Shown here piece after piece: positions 37,412 through 46,804 of a stretch of 64,000 bases of DNA. The first letter of the stretch is position 1, and each line of letters starts with the position of its first letter. The DNA comes from an uncultured Chloroflexales bacterium (GTDB lineage Bacteria; Chloroflexota; Chloroflexia; Chloroflexales; Chloroflexaceae). Below the pieces are notes generated by a model. The model worked only from the letters and a program-made list of their open reading frames with translations. It made no database searches and was not told the DNA's origin. The translations under genes and the position numbers were made by a program. Where the stretch lies: contig CALGUG010000055.1 in NCBI GenBank assembly GCA_937902315.1, forward strand, positions 1 to 64,000, in the 5' to 3' direction.

Positions 37412-39298
37412 ATGGCAGAGCCTACCCTTAATCGGCGTCGTTTCTTAGCGTTGTTTGCTTCAACTGGTGCGAGCGCCTTGCTTGCAGCCTGTGGCGGCAG
37501 TGCTCCTGAGACACCTGCTGCCCAAGCTCCAACAACCGATGCGCCCGCAGCTCCCGCCGCCACTTCAACTCCCGTTCCGACCCTTGCTCCCGTCGTTGCT
37601 CCAACAGCCGTACCCGAACCCACCAAAGAGGTCGCCACCACTGCTGAAGGTGGCGTTGTCTATCCAGATGATGCTGCTCCGATCGAGTATCAAACCTTTG
37701 TAACCTACATCGACAATACGGCTAACTTCACCAGCCCCGACTTCTTGGAAACCGTCTATAACCAAGGTGGTTTCGGCTCGATTGTGAACGTGTTGGGCGA
37801 GCCGCTTATTCGTTTGAATAAGAACTTTGAAGTCCAGCCCGCTGCAGCTACAAGCTGGGAAGCCAACGAAGATGCTACCGTTTGGACCTTCCACCTCAAT
37901 CCCGAGCTGGTCTGGTCGGATGGTACGCCGCTCACGGCCCACGACTATGTTCACACCTTCCGCTATGCTGCTGACCCCGAGCACGCTTGGGACTTCGCTT
38001 GGTACTATAGCGAACCCGGTGCAATCGTGAACTGGGACGCAGTTGTCGCTGGCGAAAAGCCCTTAGAAGAGCTGGGTGTGACCGCTATCGACGATTACAC
38101 GCTCGAGTTTAAGACCGAATCTCCCGCGCCCTTCTTGCCTGCTAAACTGCTCTACAGCCAAGCGCTTCAAAAAGCTGCTTTCGAAAAGCATGGCCCGCTT
38201 TACAATACCGATCCCGCGACCTCGGTTTCGGCTGGCCCCTATATTTTGAAAGAGTGGACTAAGGGTTCGCGTTTGGTGTACGAAGCCAACCCCAACTATA
38301 AAGGCAACAACAAACCCTATATCCAAAAGGTGATTTGTATCTATGCCAAGCCAGAAACCATGTTCACTGGTTACCAGCAGGGTGAAGTTGACTTTGTTCA
38401 CTCGCAGTTCTTAAGCAGCGCTGACCTCGAGCTGATCAATGCTGATCCCGAACTGGCTAAGCAAGTGCGCTTGAACTCGGGCGATTTCCGCACCGACTAC
38501 CTCTTCTTCGATGTGACCAAGGCGCCCTTCGACGACATTCGCGTGCGCCAAGCCATTAGCCATGTGGTCGATCGCGATACGATCATCACCAATATCTTGA
38601 CCAACGGTCAAGCCATCCCAGCCTACTCCTTCTTGATGCCCGGCTTCCCGGCTTCTAACTCCGACGGCCTCAAAGATATTCAGGCCTATGACCCCGAAAA
38701 GGCCAAGGCTCTCTTGGCGGAGGCTGGCTATCCAGATGGCCAAGGCTTCCCCAAACTCACGCTCTGGCTGCGCAACGAGCCACAAGTCTACCAGCAGGTC
38801 GCTCAAGCCATTGCGGCCTCGATCAAGCAGAACTTGGGTATCGAAGTCGAAGTCTCGAACAAAGACTACAAAACCTTTATGGATGCCCTCAACGCCAAGC
38901 CGACTCAGATCGACTTTGGTATGGTCTCCTACGGTATCGACTTCCTCGACCCCTCGAACATGCTCGGCGTGTGGCTGAGCGGTGGCCGCCACTCGTGGTC
39001 GAACGAACAGTTCGATGCGCTGGTGCGCGAAGCTTCGGCCAGCCTCGACATGGAAGGCCGTATCAAGCAGTTTATGGATGCTGAGCGGATCTTGGTCGAA
39101 GATGTGCCAGCTATCTGGATCAGCCACCGTACCCGTGGCGACTTGCTCAAGCCCTACTTCGCAGGCTCCGAGCTCGAGGCCAATATCGGTGGTTTCTCAG
39201 CTATCCAATGGCCCGACTTCTCTAACCACAGCTCTGTGATCGGTTCGATGTACGTGACCAAAGACGTGTTGAATTATCGAAAAGAACCGCCTAAATAG
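37412..39298 (+). CDS. Peptide/nickel-type ABC substrate-binding lipoprotein
   Basis: The 628-residue family 5 solute-binding protein captures oligopeptides or similar solutes outside the membrane. The N-terminus has a twin-arginine motif (NRRRFLAL, residues 7-14) and a lipobox LLAAC with Cys27, so it is likely exported folded and lipidated. A Pro/Ala/Thr-rich linker at about 30-80 tethers the binding domain. Motifs such as WSDGTPLTAHDYV and AISHVVDRDTI are typical. TAGGAGG lies before the ATG. It heads an operon with two permeases; a hairpin follows its stop. No ATPase gene is present. Confidence 0.95.
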   Translation: MAEPTLNRRRFLALFASTGASALLAACGGSAPETPAAQAPTTDAPAAPAATSTPVPTLAPVVAPTAVPEPTKEVATTAEGGVVYPDDAAPIEYQTFVTYIDNTANFTSPDFLETVYNQGGFGSIVNVLGEPLIRLNKNFEVQPAAATSWEANEDATVWTFHLNPELVWSDGTPLTAHDYVHTFRYAADPEHAWDFAWYYSEPGAIVNWDAVVAGEKPLEELGVTAIDDYTLEFKTESPAPFLPAKLLYSQALQKAAFEKHGPLYNTDPATSVSAGPYILKEWTKGSRLVYEANPNYKGNNKPYIQKVICIYAKPETMFTGYQQGEVDFVHSQFLSSADLELINADPELAKQVRLNSGDFRTDYLFFDVTKAPFDDIRVRQAISHVVDRDTIITNILTNGQAIPAYSFLMPGFPASNSDGLKDIQAYDPEKAKALLAEAGYPDGQGFPKLTLWLRNEPQVYQQVAQAIAASIKQNLGIEVEVSNKDYKTFMDALNAKPTQIDFGMVSYGIDFLDPSNMLGVWLSGGRHSWSNEQFDALVREASASLDMEGRIKQFMDAERILVEDVPAIWISHRTRGDLLKPYFAGSELEANIGGFSAIQWPDFSNHSSVIGSMYVTKDVLNYRKEPPK

Positions 39299-39307
39299 TG
39301 TATGAAC

Positions 39308-39341
39308 GAGAAGCTGTGGCAGCAGCATGCCACAGCTTCTC
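39308..39341 (+). terminator. Intra-operon hairpin after the binding protein
   Basis: A perfect 14-bp stem GAGAAGCTGTGGCA / TGCCACAGCTTCTC has a 6-base loop and a broken T stretch. It probably stabilises the mRNA or partly terminates, leaving more binding protein than permease. Confidence 0.75.
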
Positions 39342-39383
39342 ATCTTTCTTGGGCGTAGAGAAACTCACTACATGGAGAACACT

Positions 39384-40331
39384 ATGGCACGCTATCTCCT
39401 TGGGCGAATTCTTGGCCTTTTAACGGTCTTTTTGCTTGTATCAGTTGTAGCCTTTTTGTTGATGCACTCTATCCCTGGTGGCCCCTTTGATGAAGGCCAA
39501 ATGCCCTTACCGCCCGCGGCCAAAGAGAATATTCGGCGCAAGTATGGCCTCGATAAACCAATCTATGTGCAGTACATCAACTATATGAGTAATGCCATTC
39601 GGGGTGATTTTGGCTATTCATTTCAACACCCGGACGAGACGGTTATTCAGGTTATTCAGCGCACATGGCCGACCAGCATCGCCTTGGGCGGCATCACCGT
39701 CATCACAGGTTTGGGCTTTGGGGTCTTTTTGGGAATCGTCGCAGCTGTGCGTCAAAACTCGTGGGTCGATTATATTGTGACTCTTTTTGCAACCCTCGGC
39801 CTTACCGTTCCAAATTTTGTTATCTCCTTCTGGTTGATCATGCTGTTTGTGATCTGGTTAAAGATCTTACCGATCGGCGGCTGGCCCGAAAATTGGTCGA
39901 CGATTTTGAGCGGCGACTGGAAGTATTTGATTATGCCAGTGATCGCCTTGAGCTTGACGCCTATGGGCATCGCGGCGCGTTATACTCGCGCAAGTTTGGT
40001 TGATGTATTAAGCTCAGATTACATTCGAACCGCTCGTTCCAAGGGCCTCAGCGAACAGATCACAATTTGGCGGCACGCCCTCAAAAACGCCTTGATCCCG
40101 ATTTTAACCGTACTTGGTCCTCAGGTGCCCCACCTGATTACCGGTACGATTTTTATCGAAACCGTCTTCCGTGTGAATGGTTTGGGCAAATATTTCGTCA
40201 CCAGCGTCGTTCAACGCGACTACCCGCTGCTGATGGCACTGATGCTGTTGATCGCCTTTTTGTGGGGCTTGGTGTATTTGATCACCGACCTGCTCTACGT
40301 ATTGATCGACCCGCGAATTAAATTGGCCTAG
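39384..40331 (+). CDS. Peptide ABC transporter permease, DppB/OppB type
   Basis: The 315-residue permease starts MARYLLGRILGLLTVFLLVS, as usual for DppB/OppB proteins, and has six membrane helices. The cytoplasmic coupling loop is YIRTARSKGLSEQITIWRHALKNALIPI, of the EAA type (residues about 205-232). GGAGA lies 6 bases before the ATG at 39384; the frame is open further upstream but without a better start. It forms the transmembrane channel with the next gene for the binding protein upstream. Confidence 0.95.
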   Translation: MARYLLGRILGLLTVFLLVSVVAFLLMHSIPGGPFDEGQMPLPPAAKENIRRKYGLDKPIYVQYINYMSNAIRGDFGYSFQHPDETVIQVIQRTWPTSIALGGITVITGLGFGVFLGIVAAVRQNSWVDYIVTLFATLGLTVPNFVISFWLIMLFVIWLKILPIGGWPENWSTILSGDWKYLIMPVIALSLTPMGIAARYTRASLVDVLSSDYIRTARSKGLSEQITIWRHALKNALIPILTVLGPQVPHLITGTIFIETVFRVNGLGKYFVTSVVQRDYPLLMALMLLIAFLWGLVYLITDLLYVLIDPRIKLA

Positions 40332-40361
40332 GGCCGTTCTACGTATTGAGGAGAACTCTGT

Positions 40362-41276
40362 ATGAGCGTTATTGCTACACCAAAAACAACCGATCAACCG
40401 ACAGAGGGAAAAAAGCAGCGTGTTGCGAATCTTTGGCGCGATGCTGCCATACGCTTCTCGCGTAACAAGTTGGCGATGGGCGGCCTAGTGATCGTGATCA
40501 TTTTGTTCTTGATGGCGATTTTTGCTGATCTTATTGCGCCATATCCCTACGACTTCGTATTATCAGGCGTGAAGTATCGCGCCTTCCCAAGTGCCGACCA
40601 CTGGATGGGCATCGATGAAAACGGACGCGACGAATTCAGCCGCATTGTCTACGGAGCGCGTATCTCACTCACAGTAGGCTTTTCGGTACAGGTGATCGCG
40701 CTGCTGATCGGTGTCTCGTTGGGTTTGCTGGCGGGTTTTGCGGGCGGCTGGGTAGACTTTGTGGTGATGCGTATCATCGAGGTCTTTACCGCTATCCCCC
40801 AGATGCTGTTCGCGCTCTTTTTGGTCGCCATCTTTGGCAATGGTCTGCTCAACATCATTATCGCGATCGGTCTGATCGCCTGGGTCGATATTTGTCGACT
40901 CACCCGAGCACAGATCTTTTCGCTGCGCGAGAAAGAGTATGTCGAAGCGGCCAAAGCATTGGGCACCACACCCTTTAAAATCGCCGTAAGCCACTTGCTG
41001 CCCAACGCGCTCACCCCGCTGATCGTGGCAGTGACGATCGGTATCCCCAATGCGATCTTCACCGAAGCAGGCCTCAGCTTCTTGGGCATCGGTGTGAACG
41101 ATCCTTTGCCGAGCTGGGGCAAAATGGTGGGCAACGCGGCCACCAACCCCTCTTACCTGCAACTCTATTGGCACTTGGCGCTCTTCCCCACGATCTTCAT
41201 CGCACTGACCATGTTGAGCTTCTCGCTGGTGGGCGATGGCCTGCGCGACGCGCTCGACCCGCGCTCTCGCAAGTAA
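40362..41276 (+). CDS. Peptide ABC transporter permease, DppC/OppC type
   Basis: The 304-residue permease has the OppC N-terminal pattern (RFSRNKLAMGGLVIVIILFLM), an HWMGIDENGRDEFSRIVYGAR segment and the EAA loop EAAKALGTTPFKIAVSHLLP. GAGGAG lies about 8 bases before the ATG. It completes the membrane part of the importer. The usual DppD/DppF ATPases do not follow; the operon ends at a strong terminator, so ATPases must come from elsewhere. Confidence 0.95.
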   Translation: MSVIATPKTTDQPTEGKKQRVANLWRDAAIRFSRNKLAMGGLVIVIILFLMAIFADLIAPYPYDFVLSGVKYRAFPSADHWMGIDENGRDEFSRIVYGARISLTVGFSVQVIALLIGVSLGLLAGFAGGWVDFVVMRIIEVFTAIPQMLFALFLVAIFGNGLLNIIIAIGLIAWVDICRLTRAQIFSLREKEYVEAAKALGTTPFKIAVSHLLPNALTPLIVAVTIGIPNAIFTEAGLSFLGIGVNDPLPSWGKMVGNAATNPSYLQLYWHLALFPTIFIALTMLSFSLVGDGLRDALDPRSRK

Positions 41277-41296
41277 GCCTCGTTTCGATCTGTTTC

Positions 41297-41332
41297 ACCG
41301 ACCGTTCCCTTCGCAGAGGGCGGTCGGTTTTT
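41297..41332 (+). terminator. Terminator of the peptide-transport operon
   Basis: ACCGACCG / CGGTCGGT encloses a further CCCT/AGGG pairing and is followed by TTTTT. Confidence 0.9.
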
Positions 41333-41866
41333 ATATGTGCTTGAAAGTTCGCGCTACGTTTTGAGCTTTGTGCGCTTGTGCAGGGACGCTCATAACAAGG
41401 CGGAAAAGCTCTCTACCCTTGGCAGCTAAGGACCTCCCCGCCAAAGTAAGGAACGAGATTTGCAGATTTGTAGACTAGAGTTGAAGAGATGTTTACAAGG
41501 AAAGAAACCAGCATATTTGGGGTGAGTTTGAAAATTAATAGTTGAAATCTCTCATCTAATGGGGTTTTGATGGATTTTAGTGCGGAGGCTGCTTTTTTGG
41601 TCGATTTTAGTGGTTTAGCGTAGGCTTGCTTGAACTAGCTCGCTTTTTGTAACAAAACGCTAAGTCCTCCGGCGCATCCGCCTTTAGTCTGAGAGTCTGC
41701 TTTAAAACTAGTGTTATACTCCTTTGACGTACCCCCCGAACTTTGGAAATAGCCGGGTTATCAGCTAACACCGCAGCCGATTGTTAGGTTGCATGTGCCT
41801 CTTGGTATTGGCCATGTGTGCTTGCCTAGAGAACACAATGAGTGTGTTCAAGTAAAGAGAGGTAGG
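41333..41866. other. 530-bp gap
   Basis: No gene is visible. GGCGCATCCGCCTTTAGTCT near 41668 resembles a decayed family B core. The promoter of the following exporter pair should be near 41700-41850. Confidence 0.4.
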
Positions 41867-43684
41867 ATGTCATCGTTACGTTACTTACGCCCATTTCTAG
41901 CTCGTTACCGCAGGGCATTGGTAGTGGGCATGATCTGTGCCGTTTTGAGTGCCGTTGTTAGCATTTTCGGTCCCTATATCTTACGACTTGCTGTCGACGA
42001 CATTCAAGGCCGAGGCATAGATGTGCAACGTTTGCTGATCTATGTTGTGATGCTGCTGGTGGTAGCATTGATCGATGGCGTCTTCAAATTCATTATGCGC
42101 CAGTGTATCATCGGCAGTTCGTTTCGGATCGAGCAAGATCTGCGAACGACCCTGTTTGATCGCTATATCTCGCTCGATCAGGGTTTCTACAATAGCAACT
42201 ACACAGGTGACCTGATGGCCCGTGCCACCAACGACCTCAGCGCTGTGCGCCAGTTTCTCGGTCACGGCCTGATGAATGTGGCCTCGGCTATCTTTTTGTT
42301 AGTAGCAGCCGCGATCTTTATGTTCACCATTAACGCCAAGCTGGCCTTGATGGTGATGCTCTTGTTGCCGTGTACCGCCATCACCTTCTGGGTGATCGGT
42401 GGACGCATGCGACTCGCTTTTAAACAGGTTCAAGATCAATTTGGGCGCATTTCGACACGCGCTCAAGAAAACTTTAGTGGTATTCGTACCATTAAAGCTT
42501 ATGCTCAAGAAGATGCTGAGATTCGCGTTTTTCGCGAAGAGAACGAACGTTACCGCAGCTATAACTTGCGCTACGTGCTGCTAAGCGGCATGCTCTGGCC
42601 TTTGATCTCGGTGATTATGGGTACGATCAGCGCCTTGATCTTCTTGGTCGGCGGTCGCTTTGTGGTCGATGGTGGCATGACGATCGGTGAATTGGTGCAG
42701 TTCAACACTTACCTCGGTTTGCTGGGCTGGCCGATGATCTCGCTCGGCTGGACGGTCTCGCTCTATCAGCAGGCGGCAGCCTCGATGGGGCGCCTCGCCG
42801 AGATCTTCTATCGCGTGCCCGCCGTGACCAGTCCGAGCCAAGCTCGCAGCGATCGACCGATCCAGGGCGGCATCAGCTTTGAAAATGTGGGCATTCGCTT
42901 CGATTACGCTCTCGCCAAACGCAGCGACGCCGCAGAGGTTGAGATCAAACATCAGCAGCGCGATGGCTGGATTCTGCGCGATGTCTCATTCACTGTTCCG
43001 CATGGCTCCTCGCTGGCGATCGTAGGCGCGACGGGTGTTGGCAAAAGCACGCTGGTTAGTCTGTTGGGGCGTGTGCGCGACCCCGATCAGGGCCGCGTGC
43101 TGATCGACGGTGTCGATGTGCGCGAGCTTCCGCTCGACACGCTACGTCGCTCGATCGCCTATGTGCCCCAAGAGACCTTCTTGTTTAGCGTGCCACTGCG
43201 CCAAAACGTGATGTTTGGCATCGACCACGAGCAGTTGCCCGAGCAGGAGCTGCAAGAGCGTGTCGATCGCGCGGTCGCGATCTCGCGCCTCAGTAACGAC
43301 CTTAATCAGTTCCCCGACGGCTTAGACACCATGCTGGGCGAACGGGGTGTAACGCTTTCGGGTGGACAAAAACAGCGTACAGCGATTGCACGCGCTGTTA
43401 TGCGCGATCCGGCCATTTTGGTGCTCGATGATGCGCTTAGCAGTGTCGATACCCATACCGCAGCGGAGATCTTGTCGGGTTTACGCGAGGTTATGCGCAA
43501 TCGCACCAGTATCATCATTGCCCAACGCATCGCCACCGTTAAGGATGCTGACCAGATCATTGTGCTCCACGAGGGCAAAATCGCCGAACGCGGTACTCAC
43601 CGCGAACTGGTGCAGCAGGGTGGCCTATATGCGGCTATGTACCGACGTGAATTGCTGGAAGCTGAATTAGATACCGAGAATTAG
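41867..43684 (+). CDS. ABC exporter subunit with degenerate ATP site (second pair)
   Basis: The 605-residue half-transporter starts MSSLRYLRPFLARYRRALVV, with AGAGAGG before the ATG at 41867. The frame is open for 26 more codons upstream, without support. It has six membrane helices, then an ATPase domain with GATGVGKST and an intact LSGGQ signature. Walker B reads LVLDDALSSVD, with Asp for the catalytic Glu, and the switch reads IIIAQRIA, with Gln for His. It therefore plays the same part as the subunit at 16290-18035. An insert of about 20 residues (FDYALAKRSDAAEVEIKHQQ) precedes Walker A. It pairs with the next gene. Confidence 0.94.
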   Translation: MSSLRYLRPFLARYRRALVVGMICAVLSAVVSIFGPYILRLAVDDIQGRGIDVQRLLIYVVMLLVVALIDGVFKFIMRQCIIGSSFRIEQDLRTTLFDRYISLDQGFYNSNYTGDLMARATNDLSAVRQFLGHGLMNVASAIFLLVAAAIFMFTINAKLALMVMLLLPCTAITFWVIGGRMRLAFKQVQDQFGRISTRAQENFSGIRTIKAYAQEDAEIRVFREENERYRSYNLRYVLLSGMLWPLISVIMGTISALIFLVGGRFVVDGGMTIGELVQFNTYLGLLGWPMISLGWTVSLYQQAAASMGRLAEIFYRVPAVTSPSQARSDRPIQGGISFENVGIRFDYALAKRSDAAEVEIKHQQRDGWILRDVSFTVPHGSSLAIVGATGVGKSTLVSLLGRVRDPDQGRVLIDGVDVRELPLDTLRRSIAYVPQETFLFSVPLRQNVMFGIDHEQLPEQELQERVDRAVAISRLSNDLNQFPDGLDTMLGERGVTLSGGQKQRTAIARAVMRDPAILVLDDALSSVDTHTAAEILSGLREVMRNRTSIIIAQRIATVKDADQIIVLHEGKIAERGTHRELVQQGGLYAAMYRRELLEAELDTEN

Positions 43685-43744
43685 GCAACACCAGCGCTCG
43701 CAGCGTTGGCAAACAGCCTTATTCCTCCCGAAGGGAGTCGTTAG

Positions 43745-45529
43745 ATGTCTCGCGGTTTCGATGATGATGAGATCTTAGGTAAGGCCTACGATGGCCGCCT
43801 AATGCGCCGTTTGGCGGTATTTGTCCAGCCCTACTGGAAAGGCCTAACAGGGGCGATCCTCCTGCTGTTTGGCGCGGCTTTGACCGATCTCTTGCCCCCT
43901 ATGCTGGTGCAACGCGCGATCGACGGGCCGATTATGCAGGGCGATTACGAAGGGATCTGGCCGATCTTTGTGATCTTTATCGTTTCGCTGATAGCGAACT
44001 TTATCTTTCGTTATACCCATACCTACCTGCTGCAGTACATCGGTCAGCAGGTTATGCGCGATATTCGCATGACGATTTTCGGCCATATTCAGCGCATGAG
44101 TCTGGCCTTCTTTGACCGTAACCCGGTTGGGCGCTTGTTGACGCGTATCACCAACGACGTCGACTCGCTCAACGAGTTTCTTACCCAAGGCTTTGTCGCG
44201 ATTATGGCCGACTTCGTAACGCTGTTCGGCATCATTATCGTGATGTTCTGGCTAAACTGGCGTTTGGCGCTTATCAGCATCGCCGTCCTGCCGATTATGG
44301 TCATTCTGATGAATGTCTTCCAACGCTGGATGCGCGATACCTACCGATTGGTGCGCCAACGCCTCGCTCGTATCAATGCCTATTTGAACGAGCAGATCAG
44401 CGGCGTGTTGGTCACTCAGCTCTTTAATGGCGAAGAGCGCGCCAAGCGCAATTTCTTGCAGTTGAACGAGGAATACACCGCAGCCAATATGCGCTCGGTT
44501 TTCCTCTTCTCGTGTTTCTTCCCGGCTATTAACTTCACAGCTGCCGTTGGCACAGCCGTGCTCTTGTACGGTGGTGGTCAGGGCGTCTTGGCGGGTTGGG
44601 CTACCTTGGGTATGTTGGTGGCCTTCACCCAATACACCGAGCGCGCATTCCAGCCGATCCGCAATATCGCCGAGCGCTACACCATCTTCCAGAGCGCTAT
44701 GGCGAGCGCCGAGCGTGTGTTTGGTGTGCTCGATACACCTCAAGATGTGCGCGATCCCGAGCAGCCTAAAGCACTGCCCAAGCCAGTTAAGGGCGAGATT
44801 CGCTTCGAGAACGTGGTCTTTGGCTACGATCCGAACGAGCCAGTGCTCAAGGGCATCAACCTGACTATTCCGGCCGGTCAAGCTGTGGCGATTGTGGGCG
44901 CGACGGGCGCTGGTAAGAGTTCGTTGACCAGTCTGTTGGCACGCTTCTACGATATTCAGCAGGGCAGCATCACGCTCGATGGCGTCGATCTGCGCGATCT
45001 GCCTCAGACTGAGGTGCGCCGCCATATTGCAGCCGTGCCCCAAGATCCGGTCTGTTTTAGCGGCACGATCGCGAGCAATATTCGCTTGCACAGCGAAGAG
45101 ATCAGCGACGAGCAGGTGCGCTATGCCGCCGAGCTTTCGAACGCAGCCGCCTTTATCGAGCGCCTGCCCGGCACCTACGACTACGAGGTGCGCGAACGTG
45201 GCTCGAACCTCTCGATCGGTCAGCGTCAGCTCTTGGCCTTTGCGCGTGCGATCGCCTTCAACCCCGAGGTGCTCTTGATCCTCGACGAGGCGACCAGCAG
45301 CGTCGATACCGAGACCGAAGCCCTGATCCAGACCGCTCTCGAGCGTCTCTTGCAGAATCGTACCAGTATTGTGATCGCCCACCGCTTGAGTACGATTCGT
45401 CATGTCGATCGCATTATTGTCTTGCACAAAGGCCAAGTGGTTGAAGATGGCAGCCACGATGAGCTTATAGCCTTGGGAGGATACTACCATCGTTTGTATC
45501 AACTTCAATTCGCAGAACAGGCTTCTTAG
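43745..45529 (+). CDS. ABC exporter subunit with canonical catalytic site (second pair)
   Basis: The 594-residue half-transporter has six helices, then Walker A GATGAGKSS, Walker B LILDEATSSVD with the catalytic Glu and switch VIAHRLS with His. The signature is LSIGQ instead of LSGGQ. It complements its neighbour, so ATP would be hydrolysed only at the site made of this Walker side and the neighbour's LSGGQ. GAAGGGAG precedes the ATG. Gap to the partner is 60 bp. No regulator gene adjoins this pair, unlike the first one. A strong terminator follows. Confidence 0.95.
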   Translation: MSRGFDDDEILGKAYDGRLMRRLAVFVQPYWKGLTGAILLLFGAALTDLLPPMLVQRAIDGPIMQGDYEGIWPIFVIFIVSLIANFIFRYTHTYLLQYIGQQVMRDIRMTIFGHIQRMSLAFFDRNPVGRLLTRITNDVDSLNEFLTQGFVAIMADFVTLFGIIIVMFWLNWRLALISIAVLPIMVILMNVFQRWMRDTYRLVRQRLARINAYLNEQISGVLVTQLFNGEERAKRNFLQLNEEYTAANMRSVFLFSCFFPAINFTAAVGTAVLLYGGGQGVLAGWATLGMLVAFTQYTERAFQPIRNIAERYTIFQSAMASAERVFGVLDTPQDVRDPEQPKALPKPVKGEIRFENVVFGYDPNEPVLKGINLTIPAGQAVAIVGATGAGKSSLTSLLARFYDIQQGSITLDGVDLRDLPQTEVRRHIAAVPQDPVCFSGTIASNIRLHSEEISDEQVRYAAELSNAAAFIERLPGTYDYEVRERGSNLSIGQRQLLAFARAIAFNPEVLLILDEATSSVDTETEALIQTALERLLQNRTSIVIAHRLSTIRHVDRIIVLHKGQVVEDGSHDELIALGGYYHRLYQLQFAEQAS

Positions 45530-45604
45530 CGCCAAGCGTGGGAAGCTGCTGCGTCATTTAGGCTTACGAGCTCTAAAATAGGCCCAAGGTTCGGGGGTGT
45601 ACAG

Positions 45605-45641
45605 AAACGTGATTCCGCAACTAGCGGAATCACGTTTTTTT
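45605..45641 (+). terminator. Terminator of the second exporter operon
   Basis: A perfect 14-bp stem AAACGTGATTCCGC / GCGGAATCACGTTT has a 5-base loop and a run of seven T. Confidence 0.95.
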
Positions 45642-45786
45642 GTGCTCGAAGCCAGTCTTCAAAAGCGCCACGATCGCGAACCATTTCCCGTGTTGCGGAG
45701 AGGATGTCTTTAAGCAGATCTATACCTTGGGTTTTTAGGTGGCCTCTCGGGGCTGCTCGATATAAGCTCGTATGGGAGGGCAGGCT

Positions 45787-45809
45787 GTTGATAGCCGTAG
45801 GCGGACGCG
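45787..45809 (+). repeat. Family B intergenic repeat, copy B7
   Basis: Exact core. GTATGGGAGGG precedes it and GGGACCGTATGC follows. Confidence 0.85.
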
Positions 45810-45897
45810 GTTGGGACCGTATGCATGCTAAGAGCTTTGCCGCTGGAGTTGTGCCATGCGATGCTTTGATACGGCTTTAGGGCTTGAAATAGGCACA

Positions 45898-45941
45898 TGG
45901 CAAATGATCTGAGACAGTATGGCAAATAATCTGAGACAATA
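45898..45941. repeat. 22-bp tandem direct repeat pair
   Basis: TGGCAAATGATCTGAGACAG (plus TA) is followed at once by TGGCAAATAATCTGAGACAA (plus TA), 20 of 22 bases alike. Closely spaced repeats of this length occur at the ends of IS21-type insertion sequences, so this may be a remnant end; no transposase is present. Confidence 0.6.
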
Positions 45942-46375
45942 AAGGCTGTAAACTGCTATGTTTTAGCATTGGAACGGTATATTTGAATATTGAAAAATTT
46001 GGCAGAGAACTGGCGTGCCTTCTCTGTTGCCACGCTGGTTTTTATGTTATTGTTTAAGTAGTCCCAAACGAGGAAAAAGTGGATCATGCTTCTGAACAAC
46101 TTTCCCTCATCTTCACTAAAAGTAGCGACACTTTGGCCTCGGGGATCAATGAGGGCTCTAGCACAGGTTCGAGAGCAAGGTTCCTTATTTATCCTCTTTT
46201 ACCTTTCTCCGCGCCGACCACCCCTGCTTCCGCCCGATTTCCCCTTATAAGCCTTGCTCTCACTGTGTAGCCCTTCATTCAAACCTATAAGCAGCCTAAA
46301 TTGCTCGACAAGTTAGCTAGTGCATGTGAAACCAACTACCTAACTTTTGTCGATCATTTTACATATGTTAAGCGA

Positions 46376-46421
46376 GATTAGGGTCTGAATCAGAAACATA
46401 CGACTGATTCAGACCCTAATC
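46376..46421. terminator. Perfect 18-bp inverted repeat, orphan
   Basis: GATTAGGGTCTGAATCAG (46376-46393) pairs with 46404-46421 around a 10-base loop. No gene ends within 850 bp to the left or 380 bp to the right, so it may end an unrecognised small RNA. Confidence 0.6.
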
Positions 46422-46529
46422 TATTTACTTTTTCTATGAGTCTGTCAGACTGAAAAGCTCTTGTCTTGCAAGCTATTTCTATTTTTAGTGCTCTGGCGGC
46501 CTAGTCTTTTCCCCAAAGAGGGACTCAAG

Positions 46530-46552
46530 CGCGTCCGCCTACGGCTACCAAC
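46530..46552 (-). repeat. Family B intergenic repeat, copy B8
   Basis: Reverse-strand core with ACC for ATC. Preceded by TTTTCCCCAAAGAGG, shared with copy B10. Confidence 0.8.
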
Positions 46553-46709
46553 ATCACACCCGTCGCAAGCGGCTTCAAACGCTGCACTTCGCTGCGCTCA
46601 TTGCAACCTGCCCGCTGCAAGCAGCGAGCAGGTGTATACGCTGCCTTTCGGCGTTGAGAGTTCATTGAACAAGAAGATTTGCTATATCTAAAGCGCGATT
46701 TGTTCGCTT

Positions 46710-46753
46710 GCTTGCGAGAGATCGAGTGCGGTGGTGGCCTATCTCTCGCAAGC
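46710..46753 (-). terminator. Hairpin after the amidohydrolase gene
   Basis: A perfect 13-bp stem GCTTGCGAGAGAT / ATCTCTCGCAAGC lies 52 bp past the stop. No T tract follows it. The stem shares TTGCGAGAG with the inverted repeat next to the CRISPR array. Confidence 0.55.
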
Positions 46754-46804
46754 ATAATGAGGAACTTGAGTGGCCTAAAAGCAGCGATCGGCTCGCCTTT
46801 GAAG

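Larger units (their letters stand above)
45642..46804. other. 1.16-kb gene-free region rich in repeats
   Basis: No ORF here has a ribosome site or recognisable content. The stretch holds family B copies B7 and B8, a 22-bp direct repeat pair, a long inverted repeat and a hairpin next to the amidohydrolase stop. It may be a decayed mobile element or a graveyard of repeats. Confidence 0.6.

Noticed and set aside
44252..45535. 427-codon minus-strand ORF opposite the ABC subunit
   Set aside because: Antisense shadow; the plus-strand frame has all ABC motifs in order.
46079..46270. 63-codon plus-strand ORF
   Set aside because: No ribosome site and low-complexity Ser/Pro/Leu content; treated as chance.
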